A stretch of 13,944 nucleotides of DNA from RGIG3102 sp045633415 (lineage in GTDB: Bacteria > Bacillota > Clostridia > Oscillospirales > Ruminococcaceae). Position numbers and translations under genes: made by a program. The stretch spans positions 1-13,944 of the forward strand of contig JAZQYH010000015.1 of assembly GCA_045633415.1 (NCBI GenBank), given 5' to 3'. Positions 1 through 5,623 of the stretch are shown here, piece after piece. Position 1 is the stretch's first letter, and each line of letters begins with the position of its first letter. Below the pieces are notes generated by a model. It saw nothing but the letters and a program-made list of their open reading frames with translations, was not told the DNA's origin and ran no database searches.

Positions 1-1059
1 TTTTACACCGCCACCAGTAGAACCAGCAGAAGCACCGGATATCATCAGTGCAACCAGAATAAATCTGGATGTCTGTGGCCATAAGTCAAAGTTTGCAGTT
101 GCAAAACCTGTTGTTGTGATAATTGTGGATACAGAGAAGAAGCTGTCCAGCATAGCCACAAGATTGTTTTCATAGTTGCCTGCAATATCACAGAAAATAA
201 TAAATGTTGCTATTGTAATAATGCCAAGATATGTTTTGAATTCATCATTTGAGAAAGCCAGTTTTGTTTTTCTCATTAAAATCAGGTAATAAACAGAGAA
301 GTTTATACCGAACATCATCATACCTACAGCAACTACAAACTGTGTCAGATAGCTGTAACTTGCCATACTGTCGGCTTTGATACCAAAACCACCTGTGCCG
401 GCTGTACCAAAAGCAGTAAGAATACTGTCAAATACAGGCATACCTGTAAAAATAAGAGCAACAATAAGAATTACTGTCATTGCAAGATAAATCATATACA
501 GAATTCTTGCAGTTTCTCTCAGTGTTGGTGTCATTTTGCCAACAGATGGGCCAGGGCTTTCTGCTCGCATAAGCCGCAGGCCTTCACCACCGCCTTTTGT
601 GTTGCTCATTGGTACAATAGCCATCAGGAACACCAGAACACCCATACCGCCCAGCCAGTGTGTAAAGCTTCTCCAGTACAGCATACTGTTGGACAGCAGT
701 TCTACATTCTGCAGAATACTTGAACCTGTAGTTGTAAAACCGGAAACAGTTTCAAAAAAGGCGTCTATAATGTTTGGGATATATCCACTGAAAATAAATG
801 GCAGACAACCAAACAGTGAAAGCAATATCCAGCCCAGCGCAACAGATACATAAGCTTCTTTAGCATATATACCTCTGTTGCTTTGCTTTACTTTGGACAT
901 CATAAATCCGATTATTTCACAAATTGCTATTGTGGCTATAAATGCCGGTATACTGGAATATTCTTTATAAATCAGGGCGACAAGGATAGCTGGCAGCATA
1001 AAAGCACCTTCCAGCATCAAAATGTTGCCCATGTATTTTGAAATTACTCGAAAATTCAT
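1..1059 (-). CDS. trkH: TrkH/KtrB-type potassium uptake channel subunit, C-terminus cut by window edge
   Basis: Integral membrane K+-translocating subunit that works with the cytosolic NAD(H)/nucleotide-binding TrkA encoded just upstream. The frame is open from the ATG at 1059 to the edge (353 codons; the family is usually about 450-490), so the C-terminus is missing. Visible features are hydrophobic segments throughout and the four pore-loop signatures of the superfamily: SGFTTTGSS (residues 106-114), TAFGTAGTGGFG (215-226), TTTGFA (315-320) and SGASAGSTGGG (341-351). Each carries the filter glycine, so ion selectivity looks intact. WRSFTHWLGGMG (129-140) is also typical of TrkH. The start is supported by GGAGGATTAAT directly before the ATG. 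The gene begins 21 bp after the trkA stop on the same strand, so the two are probably one transcript. The family call is firm; whether it is K+/H+ or Na+-coupled cannot be told. Confidence 0.95.
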   Translation of the reverse strand, partial: MNFRVISKYMGNILMLEGAFMLPAILVALIYKEYSSIPAFIATIAICEIIGFMMSKVKQSNRGIYAKEAYVSVALGWILLSLFGCLPFIFSGYIPNIIDAFFETVSGFTTTGSSILQNVELLSNSMLYWRSFTHWLGGMGVLVFLMAIVPMSNTKGGGEGLRLMRAESPGPSVGKMTPTLRETARILYMIYLAMTVILIVALIFTGMPVFDSILTAFGTAGTGGFGIKADSMASYSYLTQFVVAVGMMMFGINFSVYYLILMRKTKLAFSNDEFKTYLGIITIATFIIFCDIAGNYENNLVAMLDSFFSVSTIITTTGFATANFDLWPQTSRFILVALMISGASAGSTGGGVK

Positions 1060-1080
1060 ATTAATCCTCCGTAAGTAAAA

Positions 1081-2475
1081 TTAATATAAATTACTTGTAT
1101 CAAGTATATCTGTAAGATTGCTGATAGCCTGTTCAGCTGTAGTTACAACAACGATTGAATCACCAGGTAACATACAGTCGTCACCTTTTGGAATAATAAC
1201 CTGATTGCCACGTACAATATTTGCAACAAGGATATGTGGCTTAAGCTTAAGCTCTTTAAGTGAAATTCCCTGGAAATTACCTTCTTCCGGTACAGTAAAT
1301 CCGATAGCTTCAGCTTTACCCTGGAACAATCTGTAAAGTGTTTCGATTGTGCCGGAAGATGTTTTGTCGAGGGATTTGCTGTTGCCAATAATAGAACGTA
1401 CATAGCGCATTATTTCATTTGCAACCAGTCGTTTAGGGCTTACAGTTGTATCAATACCTGCATTTTTCAGTACACCCAGATATTCTGTACGATTAATTTT
1501 TGTTACAGATTTAGGTACGCCAATGGAGTTTGCGAACATGGAAATAATCATGTTTTCTTCATCCATACCTGTCAGAGTGATAACAGCATCCATATCACGC
1601 AGACCCTCTGCCAAGAGGAGTTCCTGCTGTGTGCCGTTGCCATAAATAATTGTAGCTTCTGGCAGTCTGCCGCTTAATTCTTCGCATTTAGCTTTGTCTG
1701 AATCCACTATAGTTACATTAACTTTGGAATTGAGCAGTTTTTCAGCAAGATAAATACCAATATGACTGCCACCGACAATCATAACATTGTCCACTGTTCT
1801 TTGCACCATTTTCAGTGCGTGCATAAGGTTTACAAGTTTTGCAGCTTCAGCGGCAACAGTGATATTGTCATTTTCCTGTAACACAAAATTGCCATCAGGA
1901 ATGAATACATCATCACCTCTGCCAACAGCACAGATAAGAGCATTCACTCTTGCCAGTTCTTTTGCCTCCCACAGCTTTTTGCCAATCAATGGATTATCTG
2001 GTGTAAGTTTAAATTCAACCAGTTCTACACGACCTTGGGCAAATGTATCACGTTTTGTAAAAGTAGGGAACTGCAAAAGTCTGAATATTTCTCTTGCTGT
2101 TTCTTTTTCTGGGTTTAAAGCTATATTGATACCCAGTTTTTTACGCAAAAACTCAATCTGTGAATCATATTCCGGGTTTCTTACTCTTGCAACTGTATGT
2201 TTTACACCCAGCATATTTGCAACTACACAGCACAACAGGTTTACTTCATCACTGGAAGTAGCCGCAATCAACAAATCGCTTTCCTGTACATTTGCTTCTT
2301 TTTGTATTTCTACTGTAGCACCATTGCCATGAACAATAGCTACATCGTATGTATCCTGAAGCTCGTTCAGAACACTTTCTCTATTGTCTATAACTACAAC
2401 ATTATGTTCTTCTTCAACCAGAAGCTGAGTAAGCAGCTGGCCTACTTTACCACTGCCAACAACTACAACATTCAT
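1081..2475 (-). CDS. trkA: TrkA, K+ uptake regulatory subunit with two RCK (TrkA-N/TrkA-C) modules
   Basis: Cytosolic peripheral subunit of the Trk K+ uptake system. It binds NAD(H) or adenine nucleotides and gates TrkH. At 464 aa it has the full two-module TrkA length. Module 1 has a Rossmann fold with GSGKVG at residues 7-12 and an acidic beta-2 end at D30, followed by a TrkA-C domain at roughly 145-215. Module 2 starts near 229 with VMIVGGSHIG and D258 at the beta-2 end, then a second TrkA-C domain at roughly 378-455. The start is supported by AAAGGAGA about 8 nt before the ATG. The gene is first in a two-gene operon with trkH, transcribed from the minus-strand promoter at 2518-2547. Several open frames on the plus strand here are mirrors of this gene. 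Confidence 0.96.
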   Translation of the reverse strand: MNVVVVGSGKVGQLLTQLLVEEEHNVVVIDNRESVLNELQDTYDVAIVHGNGATVEIQKEANVQESDLLIAATSSDEVNLLCCVVANMLGVKHTVARVRNPEYDSQIEFLRKKLGINIALNPEKETAREIFRLLQFPTFTKRDTFAQGRVELVEFKLTPDNPLIGKKLWEAKELARVNALICAVGRGDDVFIPDGNFVLQENDNITVAAEAAKLVNLMHALKMVQRTVDNVMIVGGSHIGIYLAEKLLNSKVNVTIVDSDKAKCEELSGRLPEATIIYGNGTQQELLLAEGLRDMDAVITLTGMDEENMIISMFANSIGVPKSVTKINRTEYLGVLKNAGIDTTVSPKRLVANEIMRYVRSIIGNSKSLDKTSSGTIETLYRLFQGKAEAIGFTVPEEGNFQGISLKELKLKPHILVANIVRGNQVIIPKGDDCMLPGDSIVVVTTAEQAISNLTDILDTSNLY

Positions 2476-2517
2476 AATAAATCTCCTTTTGAGATACTGA
2501 TATTATATATTTATTAA

Positions 2518-2547
2518 ATTTTATCATATTTACACATTTATCGTCAA
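2518..2547 (-). promoter_or_regulatory. Predicted sigma-A promoter for trkA-trkH
   Basis: On the minus strand there is TTGACG (2547-2542), an 18-nt spacer, and TAAAAT (2523-2518). Transcription would start near 2511, leaving a leader of about 35 nt before the trkA ATG. Based on pattern matching only. Confidence 0.55.
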
Positions 2548-2622
2548 CGAAATAACAATATTATCACAAAGCTTACATAAATTTTACATTGGTTTGTGCA
2601 TAGATTTCTGGCTTAATTTCTG

Positions 2623-2651
2623 TTGTTTTACTGTCAGCGATGTGATAATAT
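2623..2651 (+). promoter_or_regulatory. Predicted sigma-A promoter for the GntR regulator
   Basis: TTGTTT (2623-2628), a 17-nt spacer and TAATAT (2646-2651) would start transcription near 2658, about 33 nt before the regulator ATG. No copy of the GTATAC-centred operator is visible in this divergent region, so the sequence gives no sign of autoregulation through that site. Confidence 0.45.
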
Positions 2652-2690
2652 AAAATAAAGTTTAAAATTGTGGTAAAAGGGAAGATAAAT

Positions 2691-3392
2691 ATGGCTGTAA
2701 AAGAAAAAAAGCCTAACAAAGTTTATGAAAATATGCGCCAGGCAATTCTGCTTATGAAGATTAAACCAGGCGAGGCAATAGGCGAGGTTGATGTTGCAAA
2801 TTATTTTGGTGTCAGTCGTACTCCTGTGCGTGATGCTTTCAAAAAACTGGAAGCTGATGGTCTTGTAGAAATCAAAAGCCACATCGGTACATTTGTTTCT
2901 TTAATCGACCTTGAACAAATAGTAGACACCATCTATATGCGTGAACATATCGAAAAGGCTATTATAAAATCCCTTGCTGAAAATAAACAGCAGAGAGACT
3001 ATCTTAAAAGCGCATATATTCTCAATGCACAGCTTCAGCTTTTGGCAAGTGATTTAAGCGGTGATGCTCTTGCGGCAAAGTTTATGGAACTGGATAACGA
3101 GTTTCATCGAACACTTTTTGAATCAGCTGGCCGTCCAAATATATGGGAGCGTCTTCAGGCACAGCGGCACCATTATGACAGATTCAGAATTTTTCTCAAC
3201 AATGATGACAAAGAAAAACTGACAACAATCTACAATCAGCATTATGAAATCTTCCAGAATATTGTTAAATGCAATGCAGAGCAAGCGCTTAAAATTTACG
3301 AAGACCATGTTTACTATAATATAATGAACAGCACTGATAAAATAATGGAAAACAGACAGTTTTTCAAAGTGTTTTCAGACATATTATTCTGA
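2691..3392 (+). CDS. GntR-family regulator, FCD (FadR/UxuR-like) subfamily; probable hexuronate repressor
   Basis: DNA-binding regulator of 233 aa. The N-terminal winged helix-turn-helix covers about residues 8-72, with the GntR hallmark SRTPVRDAFKKLEADGLVE at 42-60. The C-terminal all-helical FCD ligand domain (about 80-215) keeps the usual metal-site pattern: D135 and H139 in LDNEFH, H184 in NQHYEIF and H206 in EDHVYY. I chose the ATG at 2691 over an in-frame GTG at 2670 because a purine-rich AAAAGGGAAG lies about 8 nt before it and the extra seven residues look unlike the family. The gene ends at its own terminator and sits directly upstream of the glucuronate operon, whose promoter carries two palindromes of the GTATAC-centred type known for FCD regulators. 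By position it is the likely repressor, with a pathway intermediate such as fructuronate or glucuronate as the probable inducer (inference). The name uxuR would be reasonable but is unproven. Confidence 0.9.
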   Translation: MAVKEKKPNKVYENMRQAILLMKIKPGEAIGEVDVANYFGVSRTPVRDAFKKLEADGLVEIKSHIGTFVSLIDLEQIVDTIYMREHIEKAIIKSLAENKQQRDYLKSAYILNAQLQLLASDLSGDALAAKFMELDNEFHRTLFESAGRPNIWERLQAQRHHYDRFRIFLNNDDKEKLTTIYNQHYEIFQNIVKCNAEQALKIYEDHVYYNIMNSTDKIMENRQFFKVFSDILF

Positions 3393-3396
3393 TATG

Positions 3397-3427
3397 AAAG
3401 CAGGTGGGGGCACCTGCTTTTTATTTT
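3397..3427 (+). terminator. Rho-independent terminator after the GntR regulator
   Basis: A perfect 10-bp stem, AAAGCAGGTG / CACCTGCTTT, closes a GGGG loop and is followed by TTATTTT. It starts 4 nt after the regulator stop codon and separates the regulator from the operon. Confidence 0.88.
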
Positions 3428-3434
3428 GAAACAA

Positions 3435-3448
3435 ACTTGTATACAAGT
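3435..3448 (+). promoter_or_regulatory. Distal operator palindrome (O1)
   Basis: ACTTGTATACAAGT is a perfect 14-bp palindrome centred between 3441 and 3442. GTATAC-centred palindromes are typical binding sites of GntR/FCD hexuronate regulators. It lies about 145 bp upstream of the predicted operon start and exactly 120 bp, centre to centre, from the promoter-proximal copy. Confidence 0.7.
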
Positions 3449-3549
3449 GTAAATTAATGTATGAATTATGAGTTGAAATATAACTATAAAATTTTTAAAT
3501 ATTAAAAAATAGCTACTAATTTTTAGTTATTATGGCATATGTAACAATG

Positions 3550-3578
3550 TTGACAAATGTATACAAGTAAAATAAAAT
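3550..3578 (+). promoter_or_regulatory. Predicted main promoter of the uxuA-kdgK operon
   Basis: Consensus -35 TTGACA (3550-3555), a 17-nt spacer and -10 TAAAAT (3573-3578). Transcription would begin near 3585, giving a leader of about 70 nt before uxuA. The spacer is almost entirely occupied by the second operator, so regulator binding would directly block RNA polymerase. Confidence 0.72.
3555..3568 (+). promoter_or_regulatory. Promoter-proximal operator palindrome (O2)
   Basis: AAATGTATACAAGT matches the upstream palindrome at 12 of 14 positions. Its right half is identical and its left half has two changes. It starts on the last base of the -35 hexamer and ends 4 bp before the -10, a classic repression geometry. 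Confidence 0.7.
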
Positions 3579-3652
3579 TTATTATAGGATATTATGTGTT
3601 ACTTTGGGTAACCATAACCGTATAAAAGATAATTTTGAAAGGAGATTTCATT

Positions 3653-4741
3653 ATGCAAATGACATTCCGCTGGTATGGCGAAGGCAACGATAAAATCAGC
3701 CTGTCTTATATCAAACAGATTCCTGGCGTTTCCGGTATTGTTTGGGCACTTCATGATAAAATGCCTGGCGAAGTATGGGAAAAAGAAGAAATCGCAAAAG
3801 TAAAAGCACAGCTTGATGAATATGGTTTCAATATGGATGTTGTTGAATCTGTAAATGTTCACGACGATATTAAAATCGGTCTGCCTACAAGAGACATGTA
3901 TATTGAAAACTACAAACAGACTATCAGAAACCTCAGTGAATTTGGTGTAAAAGTTATCTGCTACAACTTTATGCCTATCTTTGACTGGACACGTTCCAAT
4001 CTTTTCCACGAAGTTGGCGATGGTTCAACAGCTCTTTTCTATGAAAAGAACATGATTCAGGATGACTATAATGCTATGGCAAAATACATTCTGGACTTTA
4101 CTGAAAAGTATAATATGTCCTTCCCAGGTTGGGAGCCAGAAAGAATGGCTAAACTGGACGAACTGTTCAAAAAATACGAAGGTATTGACCATGAAAAACT
4201 GTGGGCAAATTTGAAATACTTCCTTGAAGCTATTATGCCTGTATGTAAAGAAACAGACATCAAAATGGCTATTCATATGGATGACCCACCTTGGGATATC
4301 TTTGGTCTGCCACGCCTGCTGGTTGATGAACCATCTATCGACAGATTCCTTAAAATGGTAGACGACCCATACAACTGCCTTACACTTTGTTCTGGTTCTC
4401 TTGGTGCAAACCTTGAAAACAATGTTGCAGATATCGTGCGCAAACACAGCGAACGTATTGCTTTTGCCCACATCCGTAACGTTAAACACTTTGAAAACGG
4501 CGACTTCTCTGAAGCAAGCCACCGTGACTGTGATGGCGACACAGGTATTCTCGAAATTCTCAAAGCTTACCACGATGCTGGCTGGAACGGCTATATCCGC
4601 CCTGACCACGGCAGACATCTGTGGGGGGAAGGCCCGGGTACAGTTCGTCCTGGTTATGGTCTTTACGACAGAGCTCTGGGCATTATGTATATGCTGGGCG
4701 TTTGGGATATGTTAGATAAACTGGAGGAAAAAATAAAATGA
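3653..4741 (+). CDS. uxuA: D-mannonate dehydratase UxuA
   Basis: Cytosolic lyase that dehydrates D-mannonate to 2-keto-3-deoxy-D-gluconate, using a divalent metal such as Mn2+. The 362-aa length fits Gram-positive UxuA proteins (about 350-360; E. coli UxuA is 394). The TIM-barrel metal ligands are visible: H208 in AIHMDDPPW, C246 in TLCSGS, H273 in AFAHIRN and D318 in RPDHGR. Their spacing agrees closely with the His-Cys-His-Asp set of the structurally known Streptococcus suis enzyme, as I remember it. I chose the ATG at 3653 because GAAAGGAG lies 8 nt before it; an in-frame TTG at 3635 would overlap that ribosome site. It is the first gene of the operon. Its TGA stop overlaps the uxuB ATG in an ATGA junction, which suggests translational coupling. 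Confidence 0.97.
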   Translation: MQMTFRWYGEGNDKISLSYIKQIPGVSGIVWALHDKMPGEVWEKEEIAKVKAQLDEYGFNMDVVESVNVHDDIKIGLPTRDMYIENYKQTIRNLSEFGVKVICYNFMPIFDWTRSNLFHEVGDGSTALFYEKNMIQDDYNAMAKYILDFTEKYNMSFPGWEPERMAKLDELFKKYEGIDHEKLWANLKYFLEAIMPVCKETDIKMAIHMDDPPWDIFGLPRLLVDEPSIDRFLKMVDDPYNCLTLCSGSLGANLENNVADIVRKHSERIAFAHIRNVKHFENGDFSEASHRDCDGDTGILEILKAYHDAGWNGYIRPDHGRHLWGEGPGTVRPGYGLYDRALGIMYMLGVWDMLDKLEEKIK

Positions 4742-5583
4742 AATTACCATTTCAGATTGATTTAAAAGATAAAGTTGTAGTTATCACAGGTGCTGGCGGT
4801 GTTATCTGCTCCACACTTGCAAAAGCAGTTGGTACTTGCGGTGCTAAAGTTGCGCTTCTTGACCTTAACAAAGATGCTGCACAGAAATGGGCAGACGAAA
4901 TCGTTGCAGAAGGCGGCACTGCAAAAGCTTACGAATGTAACGTTTTGCAGAAAGAATCCATCGAAAAAGCACACGAAGCTATTCTGGCAGATTTCGGCGG
5001 TTGTGATATCCTTCTCAACGGTGCAGGTGGCAACAACCCACGCGCTACAACAGACAATGAATACTTCCATATGGAAGACCTTGAAAATATGAAAACATTC
5101 TTCGACCTTGACCAGGCAGGTGTTGAATTTGTATTTAACCTTAACTTTATCGGCACACTTCTGCCAACACAGGTTTTTGCAAAAGATATGCTGGGTAAAA
5201 AAGGCTGCAGCATCATCAATATTTCCAGTATGAACGCATTTACACCACTTACAAAAATTCCAGCATACTCTGGTGCTAAAGCTGCTATCTCCAACTTTAC
5301 ACAGTGGCTGGCAGTTCATTTCTCACATGTAGGTATCAGATGTAATGCTATCGCTCCTGGTTTCTTCTCCACAGCACAGAATGCAAAACTGCTCTGGAAC
5401 GAAGACGGTACACCAACAGCAAGAACAGGCAAAATCCTTGCAGGCACTCCAATGGGTCGTTTCGGTGAAACAGAAGAACTTATCGGTGCTACACTCTTCC
5501 TTATGAGCGAAGAAGCATCAGGCTTTGTTGATGGTGTTGTAATTCCTATCGACGGCGGCTATGCTGCATACAGTGGTGTTTAA
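4738..5583 (+). CDS. uxuB: D-mannonate oxidoreductase (fructuronate reductase), short-chain dehydrogenase type
   Basis: Cytosolic oxidoreductase of 281 aa that reduces D-fructuronate to D-mannonate (assigned from family and operon). It is a classical SDR: a TGxxxG variant, TGAGGVIC, at residues 17-24; an acidic beta-2 end, LLDLN with D42, favouring NAD(H) over NADP(H); N94GAGG; the catalytic triad S164, Y177 and K181 (ISSMNAF and AYSGAKAA); and C-terminal IDGGYAA. It is not homologous to the long-chain dehydrogenase UxuB of E. coli. It matches the Bacillus subtilis YjmF type that replaces it in many Bacillota. A GGAGG about 11 nt upstream lies inside the end of uxuA, and the two genes overlap by 4 nt. 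Position between uxuA and uxaC supports the assignment over other sugar-alcohol SDRs. Confidence 0.9.
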   Translation: MKLPFQIDLKDKVVVITGAGGVICSTLAKAVGTCGAKVALLDLNKDAAQKWADEIVAEGGTAKAYECNVLQKESIEKAHEAILADFGGCDILLNGAGGNNPRATTDNEYFHMEDLENMKTFFDLDQAGVEFVFNLNFIGTLLPTQVFAKDMLGKKGCSIINISSMNAFTPLTKIPAYSGAKAAISNFTQWLAVHFSHVGIRCNAIAPGFFSTAQNAKLLWNEDGTPTARTGKILAGTPMGRFGETEELIGATLFLMSEEASGFVDGVVIPIDGGYAAYSGV

Positions 5584-5593
5584 TTAATCGCCA

Positions 5594-5609
5594 CTTTCAT
5601 ATCTGAAAG
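5594..5609 (+). promoter_or_regulatory. Small hairpin overlapping the GH2 ribosome-binding site
   Basis: CTTTCA-TATC-TGAAAG forms a 6-bp stem with a 4-nt loop in the 40-nt gap between uxuB and the GH2 gene. Its 3' arm covers the start of the only Shine-Dalgarno candidate (GAAAGGGA, 5605-5612). It could tune GH2 translation or act as an mRNA processing or stability element. There is no T-tract, so it is not a terminator. Function is inferred. Confidence 0.4.
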
Positions 5610-5623
5610 GGATAAAAATTAAA

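Noticed and set aside
536..853. Plus-strand open frame opposite trkH
   Set aside because: It runs antisense through pore-loop codons of trkH and shows no protein-family content.
2670..2690. Upstream GTG start for the GntR regulator
   Set aside because: The ATG at 2691 has better ribosome-site spacing, and the purine-rich site lies inside the would-be extension.
3598..3612. GTTAC-TTTGG-GTAAC inverted repeat in the uxuA leader
   Set aside because: With only 5-bp arms it could easily arise by chance. It is unlike the GTATAC operators and is not a terminator.
3393..3652. Carbon catabolite (cre) site for CcpA in the operon control region
   Set aside because: Looked for the TGWAANCGNTNWCA pattern and saw no good match.
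4025..5319. Minus-strand open frames opposite uxuA and uxuB
   Set aside because: They are mirror frames of strongly supported enzymes, without recognisable content.
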